This document shows, one piece after another, positions 17,657 to 26,846 of a DNA stretch of 64,000 bases (position 1 is the stretch's first letter; each line of letters opens with the position of its first letter). Location: positions 5,022,001 to 5,086,000 of the forward strand of contig JBAGRP010000001.1 in assembly GCA_036924855.1 (NCBI GenBank). The letters run 5' to 3'. The position numbers and the translations under genes were made by a program. The notes below the pieces were generated by a model. It had not been told where the DNA came from and searched no databases. It worked only from the letters and a program-made list of their open reading frames with translations. This DNA comes from Nitrobacteraceae bacterium AZCC 2146. Lineage in GTDB: Bacteria; Pseudomonadota; Alphaproteobacteria; Rhizobiales; Xanthobacteraceae.

Positions 17657-18499
17657 TCAGTGTGCGGCCAGCCGATCTTGGAGAATCTTGCGGTTTCCCT
17701 GGGAGGTCTGCCGGAATGCGCGTGGCGAGATGCCGGCGGCGCGATGGAAGCTGCGGACAAAATTCGAGAGGTCGCCGAAGCCGACGTCGAAGGCGATGTC
17801 GGTGATGGCGCGATCTTCTTCCGCGAGTAACTGAGCGGCATGGCGAAGCCGCGAGCGGACCAGATATTGATGTGGCGTGACGCCCAGTACATTGGAAAAC
17901 AGCCGCAGGAAATGAAACGGGCTCAACCCGGCTTCCCTTGCCGCGCCATCAAGATCGATCGCGCCGGGCGAATGCGCATCGATCCAGAGTGCGGTTTCCA
18001 CCGCGCGGCGGCGGTCGCGCGCGCTGGCCTGGAACCCCTTGCGCGGTCGATCCGACACCAGATCGACGAACCGTGCTGCAAGCGCATGGCCGACTTCGTC
18101 GAGCCCGATATCGCTGCGCGCGTCGGCCGCGGCCTGCGCCAGTTCGCCGAGCACCATCAGTTCGGCAAGCGGCGCGACGCTGCCGCGTTGCCAGATGTCG
18201 GCGTTGTCACCGATGGTCTCGACCAGTTCAGGCGTGAGGAAGAATGCCAGGCACTCGTCGCCGCAGCCGTGATGGTCGTGGCTGCAGATATATTCGTCGC
18301 CGGGGTGTCCGATCAGGAAGGCACCGGTCACCAGCTCGTGCAACTGGCCGCGGCTGTTGCAGCCGAAGCTGCCCTTGCGGACATAGGAGATGGAATGGCA
18401 GCGGTGTTGCTCGGCAAACGGCCTGTCGTCCGGGCCGGCCGTGCATCGATAATCCGACACGGAGATCGCGCCGCATTCAAAAATCGTCGTTGCCGCCAT
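17657..18499 (-). CDS. AraC family transcriptional regulator
   Basis: A 280-residue regulator. The N-terminal half is cupin-like (residues 25-110). The C-terminal AraC double helix-turn-helix contains [21 protein letters not shown] and [32 protein letters not shown]. It starts 9 bases after the O6-alkylguanine transferase gene ends, on the same strand. The pairing recalls Ada, where AraC and alkyltransferase activities are fused, but here they are separate genes and the N-terminal Cys-rich Ada zinc domain is not evident. Confidence 0.87.
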   Translation of the reverse strand: MAATTIFECGAISVSDYRCTAGPDDRPFAEQHRCHSISYVRKGSFGCNSRGQLHELVTGAFLIGHPGDEYICSHDHHGCGDECLAFFLTPELVETIGDNADIWQRGSVAPLAELMVLGELAQAAADARSDIGLDEVGHALAARFVDLVSDRPRKGFQASARDRRRAVETALWIDAHSPGAIDLDGAAREAGLSPFHFLRLFSNVLGVTPHQYLVRSRLRHAAQLLAEEDRAITDIAFDVGFGDLSNFVRSFHRAAGISPRAFRQTSQGNRKILQDRLAAH

Positions 18500-18508
18500 T
18501 CGGTGAAG

Positions 18509-19087
18509 TTAACCCTGCGCGCGCGGCGGGGCAACGGACAGCAGCGCGTCGAACAACGTCGGCCGGCTACCGGCGAGCGCGCCTTCAATCGAAAGCAACC
18601 GGAATTTGGTGACGATGCCGCCATTGCCGGCAAAGCCGCTGGTCTGGCCGGCAATGGCAAGCGCACGGTGGCACGGTACCAGGATCGCGAAGGGATTGCG
18701 GTTAATCGCCTGGCCGACGGCGTGCACGGCGCCGCTGGCGCCGAGCCTTGCGGCGATCTCGGCATAAGTGCGCGTCTCGCCACGCGGGATCAGGCGCACG
18801 GCGTCATAGACCCCGCAATTGAACGGCGGCAGCCCCTGCATGTCGAGTGGCACATCGGTGAAGTCGCTCGTCTGCCCGCGCAGCAGAACGACGATGCCTT
18901 CGATGGCCAGTTCGACATCGACTGGCGGCTTGAATTCGCGAGCGTCAGGAAATTGCTGCAGCAGGCGCCGCCGCGTGTCGATTTCACGCGCTTCCGGCAA
19001 TTGTACGCGGACAATGCCCGCAGGGCCCCATGCGATGCCGCATCGGCCCACCGACGTATCGAAGGTTGTGTATCCGTGCCCAGCCAT
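18509..19087 (-). CDS. ogt: Methylated-DNA-protein-cysteine S-methyltransferase
   Basis: A 192-residue suicide repair protein. It contains AVGQAINRNPFAILVPCHR with the acceptor Cys139, and GFAGNGG...KFRLLSIEGA after it. It moves the alkyl group from O6-alkylguanine to that Cys. ATG at 19087 is preferred to the in-frame TTG at 19114. The helix-turn-helix segment VYDAVRLIPRGETRTYAEIA is complete. It is followed by an AraC regulator gene and is probably co-transcribed with it. Confidence 0.9.
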   Translation of the reverse strand: MAGHGYTTFDTSVGRCGIAWGPAGIVRVQLPEAREIDTRRRLLQQFPDAREFKPPVDVELAIEGIVVLLRGQTSDFTDVPLDMQGLPPFNCGVYDAVRLIPRGETRTYAEIAARLGASGAVHAVGQAINRNPFAILVPCHRALAIAGQTSGFAGNGGIVTKFRLLSIEGALAGSRPTLFDALLSVAPPRAQG

Positions 19088-19189
19088 CCCGATCTGATGA
19101 TAGCAGGCGTCCAACGTGCCGCACTAAAAAACGCTCGGAAAATTTCGAATGCCGATAGCGCCGAGCGCAAATGAGCCACTGGCGAGCGT

Positions 19190-19738
19190 TCAGCCGTTTT
19201 CGACTTCCTCCGTCGCGCGCTGAACGGCGACGCGGCTGCGCTTTTTCAGCAATTCGAGCTTGTATTTGACATCGCGCCAGGTCGAAGCGTCGAAGTCGGA
19301 AAACATGAAGCTGTGCAGGGCCTCCCACCGTTCGGACATCTTCGATATCTCCTTGCGGGCCTCGTCGGACAGCGACATCAGCACCACGCGCGCGTCTGAA
19401 GTGGACGATACGCGTTTCAGGAAGCCGCGCTTTTCGAGCAATTTGGTCTGCTTGGTCACGAAGGTGGCGACGGCATGAACCTTGGTGGAGACTTGGCCGA
19501 CGGATACGCCGTCGCCCTGGTCCAGGTCGTTGATCGCCATCAGGATCAGCCATTGCGGCCCGCTGATACCGAAGAACTTCGCCCAGCAGCGTCGCATTTC
19601 CTCAAGGTGGTTGCTGATCGAGACCAGATCCCAAATGATCTGATGAGACAGGCCGTAGTCCCGGGGGGCCCGCTCTTCGGGCTCGGCGGGAGTACGCGCT
19701 TTGGTCTGCTGGTCGTGGGCACTGCTCGATTTAGCCAC
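19190..19738 (-). CDS. MarR family transcriptional regulator
   Basis: A 182-residue regulator with a charged, Glu/Lys-rich N-terminal tail of about 30 residues. The MarR winged helix includes VGQVSTKVHAVATFVTKQTKLLEKRGFLKRV and the wing SSTSDARVVLMSLSD. The start is GTG at 19738. It is divergent from the porin gene at 20107, so control of that porin is possible. The ligand is unknown. Confidence 0.87.
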   Translation of the reverse strand: MAKSSSAHDQQTKARTPAEPEERAPRDYGLSHQIIWDLVSISNHLEEMRRCWAKFFGISGPQWLILMAINDLDQGDGVSVGQVSTKVHAVATFVTKQTKLLEKRGFLKRVSSTSDARVVLMSLSDEARKEISKMSERWEALHSFMFSDFDASTWRDVKYKLELLKKRSRVAVQRATEEVENG

Positions 19739-20106
19739 GCCTTAAATCCCTTTTGTCTGCCCTCAAATAGATCGGCGAAATCGCGGGCTCCAGGCCGCGG
19801 ATCGAGGCCCCAATTTTGGCACCGCGAAGGCCTGGCCGGCGATTCGCCATGGCGCAAATGCGATCTCCCAAAGCTACCGGTGGTGTGGCGCACAGGCAAC
19901 ACGTTACGGAAAGATAATATGGAATTAAGTTCAGTACTTTTATTCTAGAATTTTGTACCGTACCTTTGCCGGGCGGCTAGGGGGCAATTCTCGAAGTCGT
20001 TTCGTCGCCGGTCGGCCCGTTCCGGGCTGCGGCGTAGGTCAAATGGCAGGTGTCCTGGACCCCGTTGGGACCGGTCCTGCCAAGCAACGGCAACTTGGAG
20101 ATTGAA
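19739..20106. promoter_or_regulatory. Divergent marR-porin intergenic region
   Basis: A 368-base gap. Bases 19910-19970 are markedly AT-rich for this genome and include the 8-bp palindrome TTCTAGAA (19933-19940) beside two GTAC tetramers. This is the most likely place for the porin promoter and a MarR site. The porin ribosome-binding site is TTGGAGATTGAA just before 20107. No small gene is convincing in the rest. Confidence 0.4.
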
Positions 20107-21654
20107 ATGCGGACTTTGAGGAAATTCATGCTCGTCGGTACGGCCACCCTGGCCGCGACCGCCGCAGCGCAGGCGGCCGATCTTCCGGTCAAGGCCAAGG
20201 CCGTCGAGTACGTGAAGATCTGCTCGCTGTACGGCGCGGGCTTCTACTACATCCCGGGCACCGACACCTGCATTAAGATCGGCGGTCATGTTCGCGTCGG
20301 GACCACGTTTAACGGATCGACTTACGATCTCCCCTTCTTTCAGTCCGGTGCCGGTTCATCCGAACTGAACACGAAAAACTACTTCCAGACGCGCGAGCGT
20401 GCGACCCTGAACCTGGATACGCGCACTGCGACCGAATACGGCGTTGTCCGGACATTTAGCTCCGTCCTGTTCGACTTCTCACAGGGACGCGAGAATATCT
20501 CGAGCGGCTTCACCGAAGTCGACTATGCCTTCATTCAATTTGCCGGCTTCACTGCGGGTAAGGCGGTTTCCCAGTTTGATACTCAGTGGGCGCTGAGCAA
20601 GCCCACGATTGGTGGAACGGGCATTCTTTCCGGATCGAACAACGCCACGGGTATTGCGCAACTCGCCTATACGGCAGAATTCGGAAACGGCATCTCGGGC
20701 ACGTTCTCGGTTGAAGACGGAACCCCCTATCGCAACGCGGGCGTCTATAACACTGCAAACTTCCTGATCGCACCCGGCCAGGCTACGTTCCTCGGAACGA
20801 CATATGGCGGCAGCAACGGAACGAACAATTTCCTGGGCAATGCCCAGGGCGGTGACCACATCCCGGACATCGTCGGCAATGTTCGCCTTGACCAGAAGTG
20901 GGGCACGCTCCATTTCGGCGCCGCCGCTCATAACATCACCACCGGATACTACGGTGGCAACGAGTCGACCGGACATCCGGATGATGCCTGGGGCTATGCT
21001 GTCACTGGCGCGATTGAACTGAAGAACCTCCCGACCGGTGTCGGCGACAGTCTCAAAGTCGAGGCCAGTTTCGCCAACGGCGCTCCCAAGTATATCTTCG
21101 GCGGCACCTTCGACACCGCTGGCGGTGGACGGTTTGCCAAGTTCAGTGGCCAGAGCCTCGCGTTTGGCTACGTTCTCGACGGCATCTACGGACCGGGCGG
21201 GAACATCCAGAAGCCGAATGCCTGGGACGTGAACGCATTCTTCGAGCACGTCTGGAACCCGGCCTGGCGTACGTCGCTCTTCGGGACGTATAGCCGCGTT
21301 GAGTACAACTCCAACGCCAATGCGATGATGTTTGCAGCGTTCGGAGCGGGTGGTCGTCTCGGCGTAAACGGCAACGGCAACACCGGTACGAATGCAGGTG
21401 TTCTGAACGCGACGGGTGATTTCGGGTTTAGCGTCGCTCAGGTCGGTACACGTACCTCCTGGACGCCGGTCAAGGATCTGACGTTCGCGGCTGAATTTAT
21501 GTACACCCGCCTCGATCAGAACCTGAACGGCACCTACACCGGCGCGGTTGCCGGCAAGCCGGGAACGGCAGGTACGCCTGCCACCTACCAGACCTATCAG
21601 CTCAAGGATCAGAATACGTACAGCGGTGCTGTGCAGATCCTGCGCTCGTTCTAA
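20107..21654 (+). CDS. Rhizobial porin (Omp2b-like)
   Basis: A 515-residue outer-membrane porin. It has a signal peptide ending ATAAAQAA and the family's mature start ADLPVKAKAVEYVKICS, then YGAGFYYIPGTDTCIKIGGHVRV, the marker of alphaproteobacterial porins. The rest is a 16-strand-type barrel with Gly/Asn-rich loops and a C-terminal aromatic residue (QILRSF). The ATG at 20107 follows GGAGATTGAA. It forms general diffusion channels as a trimer. A strong terminator follows at 21702. Confidence 0.92.
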   Translation: MRTLRKFMLVGTATLAATAAAQAADLPVKAKAVEYVKICSLYGAGFYYIPGTDTCIKIGGHVRVGTTFNGSTYDLPFFQSGAGSSELNTKNYFQTRERATLNLDTRTATEYGVVRTFSSVLFDFSQGRENISSGFTEVDYAFIQFAGFTAGKAVSQFDTQWALSKPTIGGTGILSGSNNATGIAQLAYTAEFGNGISGTFSVEDGTPYRNAGVYNTANFLIAPGQATFLGTTYGGSNGTNNFLGNAQGGDHIPDIVGNVRLDQKWGTLHFGAAAHNITTGYYGGNESTGHPDDAWGYAVTGAIELKNLPTGVGDSLKVEASFANGAPKYIFGGTFDTAGGGRFAKFSGQSLAFGYVLDGIYGPGGNIQKPNAWDVNAFFEHVWNPAWRTSLFGTYSRVEYNSNANAMMFAAFGAGGRLGVNGNGNTGTNAGVLNATGDFGFSVAQVGTRTSWTPVKDLTFAAEFMYTRLDQNLNGTYTGAVAGKPGTAGTPATYQTYQLKDQNTYSGAVQILRSF

Positions 21655-21701
21655 GTCTTACTGAAAAGGAGAATTGAGACCCTAAAGTAAGCCTCCAGGA
21701 A

Positions 21702-21730
21702 CCTCCGGCAATGCCCTGCCGGAGGTTTTT
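21702..21730 (+). terminator. Intrinsic terminator of the porin gene
   Basis: CCTCCGGCA, a six-base loop and TGCCGGAGG form a perfect 9-bp stem followed by TTTTTCTG. It lies 48 bases after the porin stop. Confidence 0.88.
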
Positions 21731-21819
21731 CTGTTTGAACTCATGAACGGTGGTGACGCGAAGTTTCGCCGATCGGCGAAAGGGGTTCGCCGGTAGTCGC
21801 GAAGAAGGCGCTCGCCGTA

Positions 21820-22506
21820 CTACTGCACCGCGCATCCATCGAGGAACATGACGGCGCAAGCGCGCGCGCGCTTTTGCATTTGCGCAGCGGTGATGGTTAT
21901 CGGTCGCCCGAGCATCGCCTTGCGTTGCAGTTCGGAAGTCATCATGCCGATCAGCATGCTCGCCGCAGCATTCGGATCGTCGATCCGCAATGCGCCGCGG
22001 TCGCAATGCCATGCCAGCCAGGCGGCGAGCGCTACAGGCACCCGTTGCACGCCCTCTTCATAATAGGCGTCTGCGATCTCCGGAAACGCCTTGCTCTCGG
22101 CGATCGCGATGCGATTGAGCGCGACAGCGTCGTGATCCAACAACAGATCTGCGCACCGCACCAGGATACGCGCCAAGGAGGTCGCCAAATCCTGTTCATT
22201 GATCGCGTTGGCCATTTCCTCCAGGAAACGGTCGAGCCTGTCCGCGATGACACCGCGCAGCAGATCAACCTTTGTCGGAAAGAGCCTGTTCACCGATCTG
22301 GCTGACACGCCGGAGCGGCAGGCCACCTCGTCGAGGTTGGTTCCGGCATAGCCGCGCGCGACGAACTCCTTCCGCGCGTTGGCGAAGACGACGGCCAGCG
22401 CATCTTTATCATAGGCAGCGGGATGGCGGCCGTTGCCGCGCCCGACGCAATCCGTCATCGCGCCCGGCCCCATATTTGCATCTGGAAAAATTACCACTCG
22501 GCTCAT
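21820..22506 (-). CDS. TetR family transcriptional regulator
   Basis: A 228-residue regulator. The N-terminal TetR helix-turn-helix reads KEFVARGYAGTNLDEVACRSGVSARSVNRLFPTKVDLLRGVI, about residues 45-87. It is followed by an all-helical ligand domain of the AcrR/TetR_C type. About 35 extra residues precede the DNA-binding domain. It is convergent with the porin and upstream of the tRNA gene on the other strand. Its target is not apparent. Confidence 0.86.
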   Translation of the reverse strand: MSRVVIFPDANMGPGAMTDCVGRGNGRHPAAYDKDALAVVFANARKEFVARGYAGTNLDEVACRSGVSARSVNRLFPTKVDLLRGVIADRLDRFLEEMANAINEQDLATSLARILVRCADLLLDHDAVALNRIAIAESKAFPEIADAYYEEGVQRVPVALAAWLAWHCDRGALRIDDPNAAASMLIGMMTSELQRKAMLGRPITITAAQMQKRARACAVMFLDGCAVQ

Positions 22507-22643
22507 CGCTGCCCCCAGAGATTAAATTACGACCATCATCTATGTTTTCCAAATCAGCATTCAACGGCCCAGGAGAGATTACCTGATTGTGCAGGGGGCT
22601 TGGCGGATCGTTTCGTCTCCGTTAAACCAGACAGCGTGACGAT

Positions 22644-22717
22644 GCGGGCGTAGTTCAATGGTAGAACGGCAGCTTCCCAAGCTGCATACGAGGGTTCGAT
22701 TCCCTTCGCCCGCTCCA
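22644..22717 (+). tRNA. tRNA-Gly (CCC)
   Basis: A 74-base cloverleaf. The acceptor stem GCGGGCG pairs with CGCCCGC, discriminator U and encoded CCA. The D-arm is TAGTTCAATGGTAGAAC, the anticodon stem GCAGC/GCTGC with loop TTCCCAA gives anticodon CCC, and the T-arm is GAGGGTTCGATTCCCTTC. It ends 14 bases before the convergent FAD dehydrogenase gene. Confidence 0.97.
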
Positions 22718-22731
22718 GTTGGAACGCGACG

Positions 22732-24390
22732 TTACCCCACCGCCTTCGCCGCGGCCCGCCCCGCATTGCGGCCGGAGAACAAACAGCCGCCGAGAAACGT
22801 GCCTTCCAGCGAGCGATAGCCGTGCATGCCGCCGCCGCCGAAGCCGGCGGCTTCGCCAACCGCGTACAATCCCGGCATGATCTGGCCGTTCTGGCCGAAC
22901 ACGCGAGAGTCGAGATCGGTCTCGAAACCGCCCAGCGTCTTGCGGGTCAGGATGTTGAGTCGCACTGCGATCAGCGGGCCATGGGCGGGATCGAGGATCC
23001 GGTGCGGCTTTGCGGTGCGGATCAGCCGGTCGCCGATATATTTGCGGGCGTTGTGGATGTTCATCACCTGGGTGTCCTTGACGTAAGGATTGGCGATGGC
23101 GCGGTCGCGCGCCTCGATCTGTGCTTTCAGATGATCGTGCTTCAGCAGGTTGTCGCCGCTCAGTGCATTCATCGCCGCAACCAGGTCTTCGAGATTGTCG
23201 CGCACGATGAAGTCCACGCCGTTTTCCTTGAACGCCTCCACCGGCGCCGGCGCGCCCTTGTTGGTGGCGCGGCGCGCGGTCATCAGCCAGCTCTTGCCGG
23301 TGAGGTCGGGATTTTGCTCCGATCCCGACAGAGCAAATTCCTTCTTGATGATGGCCTGGGTCAGCACGAACCAGGAATAGTCGTAGCCGGTGGACTGGAT
23401 GTATTGCAGTTGCCCGAGGGTGTCGGAGCCGGGAAACAGCGGCGACGGCAGCCGCTGGCCGCTGGCGTCGAACCAAAGTGACGATGGTCCCGGCAGGATG
23501 CGGATGCCGTGCCGTGGCCAGATCGGATTCCAGTTCTGGATGCCTTCGACGTAATGCCACATCCGGTCGCGGTTGATCAGCCGCGCGCCGGCGGCCTCGG
23601 TGATCCCGATCATGCGGCCATCGACATGCTCAGGCACGCCGGAGATCATCCGCTTCGGCGGCTCGCCGAGCCGCTTCGGCCAGTTCTGCCGGACCATGTC
23701 GTGATTGCCGCCGATGCCGCCGGAGGCGATGATCACCGCTTGCGCGCGCAAGGAAAAGTCTCCGACGACATGGCGCGAACTGCTCTCGCCGCGCGCGGCG
23801 CTGGAAGGCTCGAGGATTGCGCCGCTGACGCCATCGACGATGCCGTTGGTCGCGCTGAGCGCATCGACGCGGTGGCGGAACCTGAAGGTCAGCAGGCCCT
23901 TCTTTTCCGCCTCGCGGGCGCGGCGTTCGAATGGCTCCAGGACGCCGGGGCCGGTGCCCCAGCTGACATGGAAACGCGGCACCGAATTGCCGTGGCCCAT
24001 GGCGTCATAGCCGCCGCGTTCGGCCCAGCCGACCACCGGAAAGATGCGGTGGCCCATGGCGCGCAGCCAGTCGCGTTTTTCGCCGGCGGCGAAGCCGACA
24101 TAGGCCTCGGCCCAGCGCCGCGGCCAGTGATCGTCGTCGCGGTCGAAGCCGGCGGAACCGATCCAGTCCTGCCACGCCAGATCAAAGCTGTCCTTGATGC
24201 CGAGTCGGCGCTGCTCCGGCGAATCCACCAGGAACAAGCCTCCGAACGACCAGAACGCCTGGCCGCCGAGATTCTGTTCGCCCTCCTGGTCGAGCACCAC
24301 GACGCGCTTGCCGGCGTCGGCGATTTCCGTCGCCGCGACCAGGCCCGCAAGCCCACCGCCGACCACGATGACATCCGCATCCTCGGCCAT
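22732..24390 (-). CDS. FAD-binding dehydrogenase (fumarate reductase/KsdD-like)
   Basis: A 552-residue flavoprotein with the N-terminal dinucleotide fold VVGGGLAGLVAATEIADAGKRVVVLDQE. A large substrate domain follows, and the C-terminal FAD loop contains GLYAVGEAAGFGGGGMHGYRSLEGTFLGG. It resembles proteins annotated as FAD-binding dehydrogenases related to 3-ketosteroid dehydrogenase and fumarate reductase. ATG at 24390 follows GGGGGAAACGAAA and is preferred to the ATG 15 bases upstream. The substrate is unknown. It runs towards the tRNA gene. Confidence 0.85.
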   Translation of the reverse strand: MAEDADVIVVGGGLAGLVAATEIADAGKRVVVLDQEGEQNLGGQAFWSFGGLFLVDSPEQRRLGIKDSFDLAWQDWIGSAGFDRDDDHWPRRWAEAYVGFAAGEKRDWLRAMGHRIFPVVGWAERGGYDAMGHGNSVPRFHVSWGTGPGVLEPFERRAREAEKKGLLTFRFRHRVDALSATNGIVDGVSGAILEPSSAARGESSSRHVVGDFSLRAQAVIIASGGIGGNHDMVRQNWPKRLGEPPKRMISGVPEHVDGRMIGITEAAGARLINRDRMWHYVEGIQNWNPIWPRHGIRILPGPSSLWFDASGQRLPSPLFPGSDTLGQLQYIQSTGYDYSWFVLTQAIIKKEFALSGSEQNPDLTGKSWLMTARRATNKGAPAPVEAFKENGVDFIVRDNLEDLVAAMNALSGDNLLKHDHLKAQIEARDRAIANPYVKDTQVMNIHNARKYIGDRLIRTAKPHRILDPAHGPLIAVRLNILTRKTLGGFETDLDSRVFGQNGQIMPGLYAVGEAAGFGGGGMHGYRSLEGTFLGGCLFSGRNAGRAAAKAVG

Positions 24391-24663
24391 TTTCGTTTCC
24401 CCCATTTTGTTAACGGGGATTGAAGCGTGAGGCCTCCACTGCGGTCAATTGAAATACCGCGCAACAGAGTGCTGTTCCAGTTTGGGACCTGCGCACGCGC
24501 AACTGCATCTTGCGTGCAACACTTGATTTGAATCGCATTTGAGGCGCCGCGACCGGCTGGACAAAAAACCGATCTGGCAACACGCTGGCGATGTCTTGCA
24601 TCACCAAGACAGTGAGATTCGGGATCGTCGGGTTTTGGACTTAGGTTTGAACTGGGGCAGGTC

Positions 24664-25119
24664 ATGAAGTTCGTTACGGGGTTGCTCGCGGCGGTCTTGC
24701 TGTTTGCGGGTGTCGGGGCAAGCCATGCGGTGGTACGGATTGCGGACGATCGTGGCGGGCGGATCGGAACCTACGTCGACAAATATCAGGGCCTGCGCAG
24801 TTCCGGCGAGACGGTGATCATCGACGGTCTCTGCGCCTCGGCCTGCACCATCGTTCTCGGTGCGGTTCCGCACGACAAGATCTGCGTGACCTCGAACGCC
24901 AACCTCGGATTTCACGCCGCCTGGGATTTCGGCTCCAACGGCCGTGCGGTGACCAATCCGGAAGCCACCCAGATGCTGTATTCGATGTATCCGTCGCAGA
25001 TACGGCGCTGGATCGCCCACAGGGGTGGGTTGACCCCGCGGATGATCTTCCTGCGTGGGCGCCAGCTGACCGGTATGTACAAGCCCTGTTATCTGAACGC
25101 CCAGGCCTCCGCACACTAG
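24664..25119 (+). CDS. Exported hypothetical protein with ClpP/crotonase-like GxCASAC motif
   Basis: A 151-residue protein with a clear signal peptide (KFVTGLLAAVLLFAGVGASHA). A short alpha/beta segment follows with VIIDGLCASACTIVLGAV and FHAAWDF, reminiscent of the nucleophile region of periplasmic ClpP/SppA-like proteins, where Ser sits in CASACT. Four Cys residues in the mature part suggest disulphides. Such small proteins are common in Bradyrhizobiaceae with no assigned function. An AACTGGGGCAGGTC stretch precedes the ATG. Confidence 0.75.
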   Translation: MKFVTGLLAAVLLFAGVGASHAVVRIADDRGGRIGTYVDKYQGLRSSGETVIIDGLCASACTIVLGAVPHDKICVTSNANLGFHAAWDFGSNGRAVTNPEATQMLYSMYPSQIRRWIAHRGGLTPRMIFLRGRQLTGMYKPCYLNAQASAH

Positions 25120-25244
25120 ACGGCGCTTTCCAATCAGCATGACGTGATCCCTGAGGCGCCGTCGGCGCTTGCTCGCTTGGGCGTCTGGCTCTATCTGGAA
25201 CCAGGCTGACAGGCCGCGGGCTTGAGCCGTTTCGGGATCTTCGC

Positions 25245-25439
25245 ATGGTGCAGCCCACATCCGCTCCGGGGAACATGACGGCTGCGCCGGGACGACCGTC
25301 TCGCGTGGCGTCGGCGATCGTGGCCGCGGCGGTGGTGTTTGTCGTCGTCGTGCTGGTTGGCGCGCTGGTGCTGTGGGCGCATTACGGCACAGCGGTATTT
25401 TTCGAAATCATCAAGTCGGGCATCGCCGCCTGCATCTGA
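25245..25439 (+). CDS. Small single-span membrane protein
   Basis: A 64-residue protein with one long hydrophobic helix (ASAIVAAAVVFVVVVLVGALVLWA, written here as landmarks at residues 22-45) and a polar N-terminus. The start may instead be the ATG at 25275, which has GGGGAAC before it. It ends 20 bases before the SCO gene on the same strand, so the two may be co-transcribed. No function is recognised. Confidence 0.55.
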   Translation: MVQPTSAPGNMTAAPGRPSRVASAIVAAAVVFVVVVLVGALVLWAHYGTAVFFEIIKSGIAACI

Positions 25440-25459
25440 AGTCGTTCAAGGGACATCGC

Positions 25460-26053
25460 ATGACGGATCGATCCATAAGGCCGCTGGTCGTGATTGCCGC
25501 GTTTGCCGGCAGCCTTGCGGCAGGTCTCCTCGTCGTGCTGTGGCTGGCGGGCGGCCTGCGCAGCGTCACCGCGCCGGCCTCGATCGGCGGCCCGTTCCAG
25601 TTGACCGACCAGGCCGGCCAGACGGTCACCGACCGGAATCTCAAGGGCAAGCCGACGTTGATCTTCTTCGGCTTCACCCATTGCCCGGACGTCTGCCCGA
25701 CTTCGCTGTTCGAGATTTCCGAGGTGCTGCGGGCGATGGGCACCGACGCCGATCGGGTCAACGCCTACTTCATCTCGGTCGATCCCGAGCGCGACACAGC
25801 CGTGGCGATGAAGGATTACCTGACCAGCTTCGATCCGCATCTGAAGGGTCTCACCGGCGATGCCGACGCGGTGGCGAAGGTGATCTCCGGCTTCCGCGTC
25901 TACGCCAAAAAAGTCCCGCTCAAAGACGGCGACTACACCATGGATCACACCGCGCTGATCTACCTGATGGACCGCGACGGAAAATTCGTGGCGCCGTTCA
26001 ATCTGAAGCGCAAGCCGGAAGAAGCCGCGGCGGACCTCAAGCGCTATCTTTGA
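25460..26053 (+). CDS. SCO1/SenC family copper chaperone-like protein
   Basis: A 197-residue membrane-anchored thioredoxin-fold protein. An N-terminal helix (residues 9-30) is followed by FGFTHCPDVCPTS with the copper-binding Cys75 and Cys79. Later come SVDPERDT and the His in DHTALIYL, the third metal ligand. SCO proteins help deliver copper to the CuA site of cytochrome oxidase. The ATG at 25460 is chosen; upstream in-frame codons overlap the small membrane gene. Its 3' end overlaps the glycosyltransferase remnant by 17 bases, convergently. Confidence 0.9.
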   Translation: MTDRSIRPLVVIAAFAGSLAAGLLVVLWLAGGLRSVTAPASIGGPFQLTDQAGQTVTDRNLKGKPTLIFFGFTHCPDVCPTSLFEISEVLRAMGTDADRVNAYFISVDPERDTAVAMKDYLTSFDPHLKGLTGDADAVAKVISGFRVYAKKVPLKDGDYTMDHTALIYLMDRDGKFVAPFNLKRKPEEAAADLKRYL

Positions 26054-26711
26054 TCCTTGCGCTGCGGGCACTGGCGAAGCGGCGCCTGGCGGATCGATCG
26101 CCGGCCCGCTTTGCAATGCCGTGTTCGGTCTTCTCCCAGCGATAGGGATTCCAGACATATTGCAGCACCGCGCGCCACGCGGCGACCGACAGGCATATCC
26201 AGTAGAATCCCGTCAACATCAGTATCCAGCTGTCGCGCAGGCGGCCGCGCCGCGCCAGCCCGCAGAGACCGAGGACGAGCGTCGAGATGCAGCCTGCAGC
26301 GAATGCGGCCAGATACAGCGGTGCCGGCCAGTCGATCGACGACGGCGTGCCGGCAAGCGCGCTGGTCAGCACAGCCAGGAATGCGTAGAGCATGATCGGA
26401 TAGGCTAGCGCGGTCACGACATTCCCGCCGGCGATGATGTTAAGCGTGACAAACCCGGCCGGACCTGCATCGCGCCACAGCTGCCGGGGCTGGCGCATAT
26501 GCACGCGCCAGGTTTGCAACCAGCCTTTCATCCAGCGTGAACGCTGCTTCAGCCAGGCGTGAAAGCGGATCGGCGCCTCCTCGAATGTCGTCGAGGCAAA
26601 GGTCACCGAGCGATAGCCGAACCGCGCGAGGCGAAAGCCGAGATCGGCATCTTCGGTGACGTTGTAGGCGTCCCAGCCGCCGACCTCGCGCAGGATCGCG
26701 GTGCGAAAATG
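26037..26711 (-). pseudogene. Glycosyltransferase family 2, 3' part severed by the IS1595-like element
   Basis: The reading frame resumes at the element's left junction with HFRTAILREVGGWDAYNVTE, the acceptor-binding TED motif. It continues through the QRSRWMKG motif (the QxxRW of processive beta-glycosyltransferases), about residues 60-70 of the fragment, and then four membrane helices to the stop at 26037. The matching 5' part is at 30408-31765 on the same strand. The shared 8 bases CGAAAATG at both junctions show this was one gene before insertion. The fragment has no start signal of its own, so it is inactive. Confidence 0.88.
26704..26711. repeat. Target-site duplication, left copy
   Basis: CGAAAATG directly abuts the left inverted repeat and is repeated at 30408-30415 just outside the right end. 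An 8-bp duplication is the size known for the IS1595 family. Confidence 0.9.
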
Positions 26712-26738
26712 CGGCATTAGGTAGCAAACTCACCAAGG
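26712..26738 (+). repeat. Left terminal inverted repeat of the element
   Basis: Twenty-seven bases beginning CGGCATTAGG and ending CACCAAGG, an exact reverse complement of 30381-30407. Identity stops abruptly after the AAGG on both sides. Confidence 0.93.
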
Positions 26739-26753
26739 TTATACACCGAACTG

Positions 26754-26772
26754 ACAGGACGTTATGTCCTGT
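26754..26772. promoter_or_regulatory. Inverted repeat ACAGGAC-N5-GTCCTGT near left end
   Basis: Two perfect 7-base arms around GTTAT, followed by an AT-rich TTTAAATATAA tract and then the 26847 gene. It could be an operator for one of the element's helix-turn-helix proteins or a block to read-through from outside. Function is inferred. Confidence 0.45.
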
Positions 26773-26846
26773 TTAAATATAACTTGTGCGCATCACGGAA
26801 CCTGATATGTTCCTGATAGAATCATTTCTGGCGCACTAGGTGTTAT

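Noticed and set aside
22655..23560. Open frame of 301 codons on the minus strand
   Set aside because: It overlaps the FAD dehydrogenase in another frame and runs over the tRNA on the other strand.
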